DNA from: Campylobacter showae
GTDB lineage: Bacteria > Campylobacterota > Campylobacteria > Campylobacterales > Campylobacteraceae
Assembly: GCF_900573985.1 (NCBI RefSeq)
Contig: NZ_UWOK01000001.1
Coordinates: 372,001 to 436,000 of the forward strand
Reading direction: 5' to 3'
Length of the DNA: 64,000 bases
In this document: positions 8,315 to 18,095 of the stretch, one piece after another
Numbering within the stretch: the first letter of the stretch is position 1
Layout of the letters: every line of letters begins with the position of its first letter
The notes under the pieces: generated by a model
Databases searched by the model: none
What the model was told of the DNA's origin: nothing
The model's input: the letters and a program-made list of their open reading frames with translations, nothing else
Program-made: the position numbers and the translations under genes

Positions 8315-8839
8315 TTACATACACCCGCAGCCGCAGCCTCCGCTTGATTTTATTGCGTCAAATACCGCGTCATAGTTTGGCTCGTCCGTGATCTCGGGGA
8401 CGATTTGTTTGTGGATGATGACGCCGTCTTTGATAACGAAAACAGCTCTGGCTAAAAGCCCAGCAAGCGGTCCTTCGCCGATGATTACGCCGTATTTTTC
8501 GCCGAACTCTCTAGCTCTAAAGTCGCTACCGACTTTTAAATTTTTGATGCCCTCCGTAGAGCAAAATCTACCCATCGCAAACGGCAGATCCATAGAAATC
8601 ACGCTTAGTTTGATCGCCGCTTTGGCTGCCATTTTTTCGTTAAATTTACGCGTTTCCGTCGCGCAAACGCCCGTATCTAGCGACGGAACTGCGACTAGTA
8701 TCTCGATGCCGTTGTTGCCGCCGACCTTAAACTCGCCTAGATCCTGCCCGACTAGCGCGACCTCGGGCGCACATGAGCCTACAAATACCTCTTCGCCTTT
8801 TAGCACGACGTCTGCGCCGTGAAATTTGACTTTTGCCAT
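8315..8839 (-). CDS. tpx: Thiol peroxidase (atypical 2-Cys peroxiredoxin)
   Basis: A 174-residue periplasm- or cytosol-type Tpx reducing H2O2 and organic peroxides with thioredoxin. The peroxidatic Cys is in SLDTGVCATETRKFN and the resolving Cys in FAMGRFCSTEG, the normal Tpx spacing. Start ATG 8839 (MAKVKFHG) is chosen because AAAGGAAA lies just upstream; an in-frame TTG further out would add 15 unlikely residues. The C-terminus carries an extra tail, SSGGCGCGCM, with three Cys, not part of the peroxiredoxin fold and possibly metal-binding or redox-active. The gene is followed by a clear terminator and is probably monocistronic. Confidence 0.95.
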   Translation of the reverse strand: MAKVKFHGADVVLKGEEVFVGSCAPEVALVGQDLGEFKVGGNNGIEILVAVPSLDTGVCATETRKFNEKMAAKAAIKLSVISMDLPFAMGRFCSTEGIKNLKVGSDFRAREFGEKYGVIIGEGPLAGLLARAVFVIKDGVIIHKQIVPEITDEPNYDAVFDAIKSSGGCGCGCM

Positions 8840-8952
8840 ATTTTTCCTTTGTTTTAAATTTAATCGTAACGCGGATATTACCATACTTTTAACAATGGCT
8901 GAAAAACAAAAGTATGCAGCGGAATTTAAGACGGTAGTTATCTACAAAGTGC

Positions 8953-8958
8953 TATACT
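8953..8958 (+). promoter_or_regulatory. Probable -10 element for the mini-NrdD gene
   Basis: TATACT lies 29 bp before the ATG at 8988, which itself has a strong AAGGAG RBS. This supports transcription of the small gene and the activase as a unit. Confidence 0.45.
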
Positions 8959-8987
8959 ATTTGACATCAATTATCAAGGAGTGACAA

Positions 8988-9149
8988 ATGAGCGACAAAG
9001 AAATCTTAGCTTCGCTCGAAGCAAAGCGCACGAAATGCGTCGTTTACACCCGCGTAATGGGCTATCACCGCCCTGTAGAGAGCTTTAACCTCGGTAAAAA
9101 AGGCGAGCATAAAGAGCGCGTCAAATTTTGCGAGCCAAAATCCCGCTAA
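8988..9149 (+). CDS. NrdD-like glycyl-radical mini-protein (53 aa)
   Basis: A 53-residue protein with an AAGGAG RBS seven bases before its ATG. Residues 22-43 read RVMGYHRPVESFNLGKKGEH in part, closely matching the end of anaerobic ribonucleotide reductase NrdD (E. coli RRVCGYLG, then FNAGKQEE and RVKHL). The Gly of RVMGY (residue 25) aligns with the glycyl-radical Gly. Only this loop is present: no 10-stranded barrel, no ATP cone, and the four-Cys zinc site is missing, with single Cys at 17 and near the C-terminus. The next gene encodes a NrdG-like activase. It may act as a detached radical domain, as GrcA does for PflB, or in another pathway; that is inference. Confidence 0.75.
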   Translation: MSDKEILASLEAKRTKCVVYTRVMGYHRPVESFNLGKKGEHKERVKFCEPKSR

Positions 9150-9166
9150 ACTCCTGCGAGTAGAAC

Positions 9167-9853
9167 GTGAAAGACGCTGGTTTTCCGCTTTACTCGCTCA
9201 CCCCCTTTACGACTCTCGACTACCCCGACAAAACGGCCTGTATAGCGTGGTTTGCGGGCTGCAACATGCGCTGCGCCTATTGCTACAACGTCCCTATCGT
9301 CACAGGCGCTGGACAGATCAGCTGCGCCGAGTTTATCAACTTTTTAGACAAGCGCAAAGGCAAGCTTAGCGGTGTGGTTTTTAGCGGCGGCGAATGCACG
9401 CTTAGCCCAGCGTTTTTACCGCTAGCTCGCGAAGTAAAGTCGCGCGGATTTTCGCTCAAAGTCGATACCAACGGTTCAAATTTGACCGCGCTTGGACAGG
9501 CTATCTCGTTAAATTTGATCGACTATATCGCGCTTGATTTTAAAGCACCGAAAGAGAAATTTCTAAAGGTTACCGGCTCGAATTTATATAAAAACTTCTT
9601 GCAAACGCTTGAGTTTTTGCTGCAAAGCAGCCTTAAATTTGAGGTTAGAACGACGGTGCACGCGGACTTGCTAGACGAAGCCGATATCTCAGAGATGAGC
9701 GAGATTTTGTACGAGCACGGATATAGAGGCGTTTACTATCTACAAAATTTTCTCGACACGGGCGAAAATTTCGGAAATTTGACGCAGGCGAAGGTCAAAT
9801 TTGATCCAAATTTGATACGTTCAAATTTAGAAATAGGGCTTAGGAATTTTTAG
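9167..9853 (+). CDS. nrdG: NrdG-like radical SAM activating enzyme
   Basis: A 228-residue radical SAM protein of the anaerobic ribonucleotide reductase-activating type. The cluster motif CxxxCxxC is in AGCNMRCAYCYN (about residues 31-38), preceded by TTLDYPDKTACIAWF, typical of this group. GGECTLSP follows (GGE SAM motif), then VDTNGSN. It would cleave S-adenosylmethionine to put a radical on a glycine of its partner. The partner is presumably the mini-NrdD ending 17 bp upstream, as no full NrdD is in the window. Start is a GTG. The family also covers activases of unknown substrate, so the symbol is provisional. Confidence 0.8.
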   Translation: MKDAGFPLYSLTPFTTLDYPDKTACIAWFAGCNMRCAYCYNVPIVTGAGQISCAEFINFLDKRKGKLSGVVFSGGECTLSPAFLPLAREVKSRGFSLKVDTNGSNLTALGQAISLNLIDYIALDFKAPKEKFLKVTGSNLYKNFLQTLEFLLQSSLKFEVRTTVHADLLDEADISEMSEILYEHGYRGVYYLQNFLDTGENFGNLTQAKVKFDPNLIRSNLEIGLRNF

Positions 9854-9914
9854 TAAATTTAGTCAAATTTGGCACTCAGAGGAGCAAATTTGACGCCCAA
9901 AATCTCACAAATCA

Positions 9915-10622
9915 TCACTTCCAGTTGTGATATTTACTAATTTTAATAAACGTCACGATCTTTTTTAGCTCGGGCACGTCGCTTAGAGCCTGCACTTTTA
10001 CGCTATATTCGCCTTTTTCGAGCTCTGCTCGGAGCAAAACTTTATCGTGCGCAAAGCCTCCGTTTGGCGCGCTGTACCATGAAGTTGCGCCGTATTTTGA
10101 CAGATCAAAGGTTTCGGTTAGGGCGCTCAAATTTTGCTTTAGATCGTTCATTTCGCCGCCTTTTGCGTAGCTTATTTTGCGGTTTTGCATGGATTTTAGC
10201 GCTACTTTTAGCAAGATTTTTTCGCCCGTACAGGCCGCTTTTTCCTCTTCGCTCGTACCAATTGGCTCAGGGACGCCTTGCGTCGTATAACCGTAGTATC
10301 CGGCTAGCTTAGCTGTCGTAGTCTTCTGGCAAAACCACTTCGTAAACGCCTCGCTACCGTATCCCGGGAATACCTCTTCGCCACGTTTTTCTTCCTCTTT
10401 TTGCTTTTGCGGATCTTGCGCGTAGATGAAACTTATCTCGTAGATACCGGTCTTTTTGACGGTAAAATTTATATCGGTCGCGCTGCCGGCCTCCGACATA
10501 TCGGCCTCTTTGTAAATGCCGTCATCAAGCGCATCGTCACCCAAAAAATCAAACCCATAATAAAAAGTCGCATAAAAAGCACCGCTAAAGAGCAGTAAAA
10601 ATAGACAAAATTTGACCTTCAA
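9915..10622 (-). CDS. Secreted or membrane-anchored unknown protein (DUF5625-like?)
   Basis: A 235-residue protein with an N-terminal hydrophobic segment (FCLFLLLFSGAFYATFYYG) acting as signal or anchor. The rest looks like an extracytoplasmic beta-sandwich: INFTVKKTGIYEISFIY near residue 50, then LLKVALKSM, and a C-terminal ELEKGEYSVKVQALSDVPEL that reads like the paired strands of DUF5625-type proteins. There are two Cys in the middle. The family call is tentative. It follows the unknown 144-residue gene by 10 bp on the same strand, so the two are likely co-transcribed. Function not known. Confidence 0.6.
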   Translation of the reverse strand: MKVKFCLFLLLFSGAFYATFYYGFDFLGDDALDDGIYKEADMSEAGSATDINFTVKKTGIYEISFIYAQDPQKQKEEEKRGEEVFPGYGSEAFTKWFCQKTTTAKLAGYYGYTTQGVPEPIGTSEEEKAACTGEKILLKVALKSMQNRKISYAKGGEMNDLKQNLSALTETFDLSKYGATSWYSAPNGGFAHDKVLLRAELEKGEYSVKVQALSDVPELKKIVTFIKISKYHNWK

Positions 10623-10632
10623 ATTTGACGTT

Positions 10633-11067
10633 TTATCTGTTTGGCGCGTAGGTTTTTACCTCATATAACAAGAAATCATACACGCGTTGTTGCACGAGAC
10701 CTTCGTATTCGTCGGCGTCGATGAGCCTGCGTAGGTGTTCGAAGTCGATCTTTAGCGCGTAGTTTTTGTTAGCTCTGATGGCCTGATCGATCGCCAAGAG
10801 CAAGCTATCAAGCGTCATCGGGTCTTTGCGTTTGATACGGGAGACGTATTCTTTGGTGGTTTCTATAAGTACGCGTTTGCGGTTTTCGTCGCCGCCGTAA
10901 ATTTCACTCGAGATATCGTATAAATTTTCAAAATCGTCCTCTTCGGGATTGAGTTTAGCCGAGATGATAGCCGCAAAGACCTTCGCGCGAAACTCCAGCG
11001 AGCGGTGGTGATAGACCAAAAACTCCCTAAACAACGACAAAAATTTACATTTTATATCAAATCCCAT
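10633..11067 (-). CDS. Conserved-looking cytoplasmic unknown protein (144 aa)
   Basis: A soluble, mostly helical, charge-rich protein starting MGFDIKCKFLSLFREFLVYH. It has no transmembrane segment, signal peptide or recognised motif. The helix-rich pattern (LEFRAKVFAAIISAKL, then a run of acidic and basic heptads) is reminiscent of small Campylobacter hypothetical proteins. It is the first gene of a two-gene minus-strand unit with the anchored protein at 9915-10622 and is divergent from the SRP RNA gene. Coding status is supported by length, composition and tight spacing to its neighbour. Confidence 0.7.
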   Translation of the reverse strand: MGFDIKCKFLSLFREFLVYHHRSLEFRAKVFAAIISAKLNPEEDDFENLYDISSEIYGGDENRKRVLIETTKEYVSRIKRKDPMTLDSLLLAIDQAIRANKNYALKIDFEHLRRLIDADEYEGLVQQRVYDFLLYEVKTYAPNR

Positions 11068-11115
11068 GTTGCCGCCTAAAATATATTTAAGTAAAATTTG
11101 AGTAAAATCGCTCTT

Positions 11116-11225
11116 GCCCTTTCTTAGACCTGTGCAATGTCTCTTCTAGGCACCGCTTCAGGGTGGGAACACAGCAGAGCACTTAGGCTAGGCGTGTGCC
11201 GCAGTCATCTGAGAGAGGGTTTTTT
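11116..11225 (+). ncRNA. ffs: Signal recognition particle RNA (4.5S type), with terminator
   Basis: A bacterial small SRP RNA. The outer stem pairs CCCTTTCTTAGA (from 11118) with TCTGAGAGAGGG (to 11219). The apical region has the SRP signature TTCAGG followed by GGGAACACAGCAGAGCA, corresponding to the Ffh-binding GGAA/AGCAG loops, and the GTGTGCCGCAG return strand. A run of six T at 11220-11225 directly follows the stem. A -10 box TAAAAT lies at 11103-11108. The RNA scaffolds Ffh and FtsY for co-translational membrane targeting. It converges on the HD-domain gene, whose stop overlaps its T-tract. Confidence 0.85.
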
Positions 11226-12453
11226 AAACCTGCAAAAGCGAAAAATGCTCCTTAAAATCAACGCAAACTTTTAAGAAATTCACTCCGTCCAAGCTCTGAT
11301 TTTTCTGAAAAAATTTATCCATATTATTAAAGCCTTCGGTTAGTTCGTTTGACTTTACGCCATAGCTGATCGATATCCCAGCCTCGAAAAAAGCCGCGAG
11401 CTTGTCGCAAAATTTAAGCGCTTTGCCGTCGATGGCGTTAAATTTATCCTCATTTACGTTTTCCATCGTGCCTTCGTGATGCAGAGGCTTTTTCTCGCAG
11501 ACCCTATTTTCAAACTCGTTTTTGATAAATTTGCCATTTTCCATACGGATGCCGAGGATGTAACTAAACTCGTCTCTAAAATTTTCAGGCACGAAAGGCA
11601 AAATTTTCTCGTCTATCAGGCGCATTTCGTATTCGCTGATTATCTCGTTTAGCCCTTCGATACCGTATTTTACGGGGCTAATGATATCGCGCGTTAACGA
11701 CTCTGGCAGATCGTGAAAGAGCGCGCAAAAGAAGTTATTTTCTAGCCTTGATTTGCAGGCCTTAACCTCAAGCGAGTAAAAATAACTCAAAATCGCCACG
11801 ACTAACATATGGCCTAGAACCGCCGTTTCAGGTATACGCGGCGTCTGCGCCCAGCGCTTTTGAAAGCGCAGTCTGCCGGCTAGATCTACTAGCTTGGCTA
11901 GCTTTTGATTCATCACGATTTTACGCACGCCTATTAGCTCGTAGTAATCCTCCAGCTCCTCCTCCACGCGCGCTTTTAGCTCGTCTATGTCGCTTAAAAA
12001 TTTGCTCGTTTGATAAACGATCGAAAACTCCCAGCGCGTCGCGAGATAGCTAGCGGCCTTTAGGATCAGGCGCTCTTTGGCGTGAGCTTTGTCTTTGTGC
12101 GTGAGATAGCGGCGCATCCGTTCTAAAAATTTACCGTCCTCGACGTCTTTTACGAGCCCTTCTAGGATCGTTAATACCCAGGCGTTTATCTGCTCGTTTT
12201 TGGTTTTTTGCATCTGATGAAACACATCGGGGCGTATATCCGTGACCACGACTCGCGCGAGAAACTCGAAAATACCGGCCTCGATGATGTAGTTCATATT
12301 GGCGCCGTGCTCGAGCTTTGCGATAAAATACGCGATGATAAATTTATGGGCCTGCTTATCAAGCTCAACTAAATTCGTCATCTTTGGATAGTCATTCCAG
12401 CGCGAGATGGACGCGGCCTTAAAGATGTGCTCGATCAGCTGCGCGCTTATCAT
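11224..12453 (-). CDS. HD-domain phosphohydrolase (YfbR-like)
   Basis: A 409-residue protein with HD-type metal-binding motifs: an early His region and, near residue 250, FFCALFHDLPESLTRDIISP, which matches the HD-P-E-x-x-T-x-D-I pattern of YfbR-type nucleotidases, with GHMLVVA supplying a further His. A similar helical N-terminal half (DKQAHKFIIAYFIAKLEHG) suggests a second, degenerate HD region. Likely a 5'-nucleotidase or other phosphohydrolase. Its ATG overlaps the queF stop by four bases, making it the last gene of the dnaA-led string. Substrate unknown. Confidence 0.75.
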   Translation of the reverse strand: MISAQLIEHIFKAASISRWNDYPKMTNLVELDKQAHKFIIAYFIAKLEHGANMNYIIEAGIFEFLARVVVTDIRPDVFHQMQKTKNEQINAWVLTILEGLVKDVEDGKFLERMRRYLTHKDKAHAKERLILKAASYLATRWEFSIVYQTSKFLSDIDELKARVEEELEDYYELIGVRKIVMNQKLAKLVDLAGRLRFQKRWAQTPRIPETAVLGHMLVVAILSYFYSLEVKACKSRLENNFFCALFHDLPESLTRDIISPVKYGIEGLNEIISEYEMRLIDEKILPFVPENFRDEFSYILGIRMENGKFIKNEFENRVCEKKPLHHEGTMENVNEDKFNAIDGKALKFCDKLAAFFEAGISISYGVKSNELTEGFNNMDKFFQKNQSLDGVNFLKVCVDFKEHFSLLQV

Positions 12454-13160
12454 TTATCTTCCGATGATTTTTTCACGACGCGGGCACGCTTTTCGCCGGC
12501 AAATTCAGGCTTTTTAAAGCCGTCTTTGCTGCCCGATCTTCGCGGTTTATCGTCAAATTTATCTTTACTACTCGCGCGAGGTTTTCTATCACCGGTTTTT
12601 GTATCTCTTCTATCGGCTCCGAAACTCTTACCGCGAGAGCCGTCTTTGCTAAATTTAGACTCGCGTCCGCCGTAACCGCTTCTATCGAAACTTCGCTCGC
12701 TATCTCTCGTAAATTTCTCAAATTTCGGCGCTTCAAAGCTTTGCTCTTGCGTTTTTTTGATTATCTCGTCCGAGCAAATTTCGATCACCGTATGGACGTT
12801 GCCGCGAGGGTTAAAGTCGCCCGTGATTTTCATCCATTTTGGAGCTAGCTTTCGCTCTAAAACTTCGTAAATTTCGTTTATGCTATCTTCGTGGCTGATG
12901 TTGCGCGTCATAAAACTGTTGATATAGAGTTTGATAGCTTTTAGCTCGACGACGAATTTAGCCGGCACGTACTCGAGATAAATTGTAGCAAAGTCTGGAT
13001 ACCCAGAGCGCGGGCATAGGCAGCAAAACTCCGGTAACGTGATCTTGATCTTATAGTCGCGCTCGTGCTTATTTTCCCAGATTTCCAGGTCTTTTTCTAC
13101 GTCAAATTCGTTTATTATTTTCTCGCCGTATTTTGGCTCTACGACCTCATTTTCTTGCAT
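12450..13160 (-). CDS. queF: 7-cyano-7-deazaguanine reductase QueF with a long basic disordered tail
   Basis: The first ~130 residues are a complete type I QueF, which reduces preQ0 to preQ1 with NADPH for queuosine in tRNA. The catalytic Cys is in FCCLCPRSGYPDFA, and the partner motif is KLYINSFMTRNISHED (His-Glu). The usual protein ends near residue 130, but this one continues to 236. The extension is Lys/Arg/Ser/Gly/Asp-rich (GYGGRESKFSKDGSRGK and similar), with no hydrophobic core, resembling RNA-binding disordered tails. It lies 9 bp after the GGDEF/EAL gene and overlaps the HD gene by four bases. Confidence 0.93.
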   Translation of the reverse strand: MQENEVVEPKYGEKIINEFDVEKDLEIWENKHERDYKIKITLPEFCCLCPRSGYPDFATIYLEYVPAKFVVELKAIKLYINSFMTRNISHEDSINEIYEVLERKLAPKWMKITGDFNPRGNVHTVIEICSDEIIKKTQEQSFEAPKFEKFTRDSERSFDRSGYGGRESKFSKDGSRGKSFGADRRDTKTGDRKPRASSKDKFDDKPRRSGSKDGFKKPEFAGEKRARVVKKSSEDK

Positions 13161-13169
13161 TTTTTTCCT

Positions 13170-14561
13170 TTAAATTTCTTTTGGCTTCTCTATGAAAAAG
13201 CCCTGCGCGAAGTCGGTCTGATAGCGCTCCGCGATGTTGTAAAACTCGTCGTCCTCCACAAATCTCACGATGGATTTTACGCCTACTCTTTTTGCGGTCA
13301 AATTTAGATTTTCAAAAAGCGTTTTAAATTTGTCGTTTTTGATATTTTTGTTAAATTCGATGTCGTAGATAACAAAATCTATCGGCAAATATTTAAAATA
13401 TTCAAAGCCCGCGTTGTTGCCGCCGAATTTATTAAGCGCAAATCGGAAACCTAGATTTTTATACTCCGTTAAAATTTCTCTAAATCTATTTATCTCGTCG
13501 TATACCAACTTCTCGCTAAACTCGAAAATAACGCGATTTGGATCGATTTTACCTAGCTGTACGAACTCTTTTATAAAATTCGTAAATTTTAAATTTCTAA
13601 TCGAAACCGACGAAATTTCGACCACGATCGGATCTTCGTCTTTAAATTTAAGCTCGGATAGCTTTTTGATGACGTTTATGTCAAAAAGCACCTCATAGCC
13701 GTTTTTGTTCGCGATATTTTGCACTTTTGCTTTTGAGACGAGACCTTGCTTATCGGTATAGACTTTTACGATGATATTTTTTAAATTTTGCCCGAAGCGA
13801 AGGCTTTTTACGAGCTGAGTTTGAAAGATAAATCTTTGCATATCGATGCAGTTACATACGTCTTTTTCAAGATCGTCCGTGATATCCACTTTATCTTCGC
13901 TATCGCTCTCGTTTAGCTTTTGGATGAGATATGAGACCGAGTTTTTGAGGCTTGCCGAGTGATTTATGTCTATAGCGTCAAATTTGATCTTTAGCTCGAT
14001 ATTGTAGATTCCGTCGCTCAAAATGCTCTTTTCAAAAACGTTTAAAAGGTGGATGAGCTCGGTGCTTTTACTCTCGCAAAAGATCAGAAAATATTCGTTT
14101 GAATATCTACCGATGAGAGTGTTTTTAGACACTTTTTCGTTTAGAAATTTTTCCAGCCGCTCGACTAGTCGTTTTAGCAAAATATCGGTGCTAACAAAGC
14201 TATAACGCTCGTTTATATCGTTTAAATTTTCTATCTTTAGCATTAGCATATTGCCGCCGCTTTTGCCTTTAAATTTAGAAGCTTGCTTTGATAAAAGTCT
14301 TAAAATTTCGTCTCTATTATAGGCTTTTGTTACTTGATCGAGTACGCTCGTTTGAAAGCTTTGATAAATTTTATAAGCCGTAAAATAAACTTGACATAGA
14401 ACCAAAATAGTGATCAAAATGATGTCATTGACGTCAAAATCTATTTGATCTTTTTTAACGAAAATATACATCAAAATGATAACGCTTAAAATAAAAATAG
14501 AAGAGATTTCAAGCGCGGTTTTAAACCTGTTTGATCGTTCTTTTAGTTCTGATTTTAGCAT
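13170..14561 (-). CDS. Membrane protein with degenerate GGDEF and EAL domains
   Basis: A 463-residue protein with two N-terminal transmembrane helices (ISSIFILSVIILMYIF; IILITILVLCQVYF). A GGDEF domain follows (LDQVTKAYNRDEILRLL), whose active loop reads GRYSNEYF in place of GGDEF. The C-terminal EAL domain lacks the EAL triad but keeps the shape of later motifs (RFALNKFGGNNAGFEYFKYL, QGFFIEKP). Diguanylate cyclase and phosphodiesterase activity are both unlikely; a c-di-GMP-binding or protein-interaction role is inferred. It starts one base after the gyrB stop and is followed by queF, so it is expressed with the replication genes, which is unusual. Confidence 0.85.
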   Translation of the reverse strand: MLKSELKERSNRFKTALEISSIFILSVIILMYIFVKKDQIDFDVNDIILITILVLCQVYFTAYKIYQSFQTSVLDQVTKAYNRDEILRLLSKQASKFKGKSGGNMLMLKIENLNDINERYSFVSTDILLKRLVERLEKFLNEKVSKNTLIGRYSNEYFLIFCESKSTELIHLLNVFEKSILSDGIYNIELKIKFDAIDINHSASLKNSVSYLIQKLNESDSEDKVDITDDLEKDVCNCIDMQRFIFQTQLVKSLRFGQNLKNIIVKVYTDKQGLVSKAKVQNIANKNGYEVLFDINVIKKLSELKFKDEDPIVVEISSVSIRNLKFTNFIKEFVQLGKIDPNRVIFEFSEKLVYDEINRFREILTEYKNLGFRFALNKFGGNNAGFEYFKYLPIDFVIYDIEFNKNIKNDKFKTLFENLNLTAKRVGVKSIVRFVEDDEFYNIAERYQTDFAQGFFIEKPKEI

Positions 14562-14562
14562 T

Positions 14563-16875
<2,313 letters not shown>

Positions 16876-16889
16876 TTACCTTTGTTATT

Positions 16890-17957
16890 TTATAAATTTA
16901 TCGGCATGATTACCGTTTTTAGCTCGTTTGAGCTCACCGTAAAGGCTAAATTCGAGTCGTTAAATCCAAATTCGAAATGCTCCTCTTCGATGCTTTGTAA
17001 GAAATCAAGCAAGTATCTATTTTTCACGCCGACGTAGATTTCTTCTTCTAGTCCGGTTGCAAATTCTATCGTTGTTTTAGCCTCAGAGTTATCCTCTACG
17101 ATGCTTTCAAAGCTTATGGTTTGAGGAGCAAATACGATTTTCGTGCTCTCAGAGATGATTGAGACGGTTTTGATGCCTTCTACCATTTTATCTCTGCTTA
17201 GTCTTAGTCTTCGTTTGATTTCTTGCGGGATTACTCTGTTGTAGTCAGGAAATCTGCCGTTTATAAGCTTTGTAAAAAACTCGAAATTTGCACTTTGAGC
17301 GATCAGGGTCGTATCGTCGTAGTAAATTTCGATCTTATCAAAAAATAGCTTTTGAATTTCGCTAATGGCTTTTTTCGGGATTATCAAAGAAAATTCGCTT
17401 TGAGTCGGCGTTTCAAATCTAAATACGCTAAGCCTTTTCGTGTCGGTACCGACGATATTTATGTAGTTTTGCTTGATGTCTATAAGTGCGCCGTTTAGTT
17501 CAAATTTAGGGTTATTATTGTCGATGCTTGTAAAAATTTTCTTTAAACTTCGTCCAAGCATTACGGCATCGACTTCAAATTTATTTTTATTTTCTATCGT
17601 CGGGAAATTTGGAAAATCTTCAAATTTATACATCGGAAGCTTATATTTTGAGTTTTTTTGTTTTATGTAGAGGTAGTTATTTACCGTCTCTAGTGTGATT
17701 TCTTCGTCTTTTAAGCTTCTTATGATGTCAAGTAATTTCTTACCGTTTGCAGTAGCGTTTCCTTCGTCCATTATTTTGACGTTTGAGAGTTTATAGGCTA
17801 GACCGATCTCGTGGTCTGTTGCTTTGATATTTAGGATACCGTCTTTAGCTCCGATAAATATATGCGAAGTTATAGCGCTTAGATCTTTTTTCTCTAGGTA
17901 AGAATTGCTATTTGTTACGATGCTTTCTAAAGCGTTTTTATTAATCGCGACTTTCAT
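16890..17957 (-). CDS. dnaN: DNA polymerase III beta subunit (sliding clamp)
   Basis: A 355-residue clamp that dimerises round DNA and tethers polymerase III. The three-domain DnaN pattern is visible: N-terminal MKVAINKNALESIV, a mid segment YKLPMYKFEDFP, and the C-terminal VIMPINL typical of beta clamps. The gene is the second of dnaA-dnaN-gyrB and follows dnaA after a 138-bp gap that may hold part of oriC. Start ATG has the AAAGGAAAAA RBS. Confidence 0.97.
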   Translation of the reverse strand: MKVAINKNALESIVTNSNSYLEKKDLSAITSHIFIGAKDGILNIKATDHEIGLAYKLSNVKIMDEGNATANGKKLLDIIRSLKDEEITLETVNNYLYIKQKNSKYKLPMYKFEDFPNFPTIENKNKFEVDAVMLGRSLKKIFTSIDNNNPKFELNGALIDIKQNYINIVGTDTKRLSVFRFETPTQSEFSLIIPKKAISEIQKLFFDKIEIYYDDTTLIAQSANFEFFTKLINGRFPDYNRVIPQEIKRRLRLSRDKMVEGIKTVSIISESTKIVFAPQTISFESIVEDNSEAKTTIEFATGLEEEIYVGVKNRYLLDFLQSIEEEHFEFGFNDSNLAFTVSSNELKTVIMPINL

Positions 17958-18095
17958 TTTTTTCCTTTTGTTTTTAAATTTCTTTTAGTAGCATTAGTAG
18001 GGGGCGTGAAAAGTTTAAAACTGCTTTTATTTGCTTTAAATAGGACATTTGCGGCGTTAAAAAAACGGTTTATTTTTTCACTTTTATTCACGTTT
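17958..18095. other. oriC: dnaA-dnaN intergenic region, candidate part of oriC
   Basis: An AT-rich 138-bp gap with DnaA-box-like nonamers: CGTGAAAAG at 18005-18013, TTTTTTCAC near 18073-18081 and TTATTCACG at 18084-18092. The last fits the TNATTCACN-type box of epsilonproteobacteria. In C. jejuni oriC has been placed between dnaA and dnaN. The role here is inference from position and motif. Confidence 0.55.

Noticed and set aside
13170-14561. Active diguanylate cyclase or phosphodiesterase
   Set aside because: The GGDEF loop reads GRYSNEYF and the EAL triad is absent, so catalytic activity was not called.
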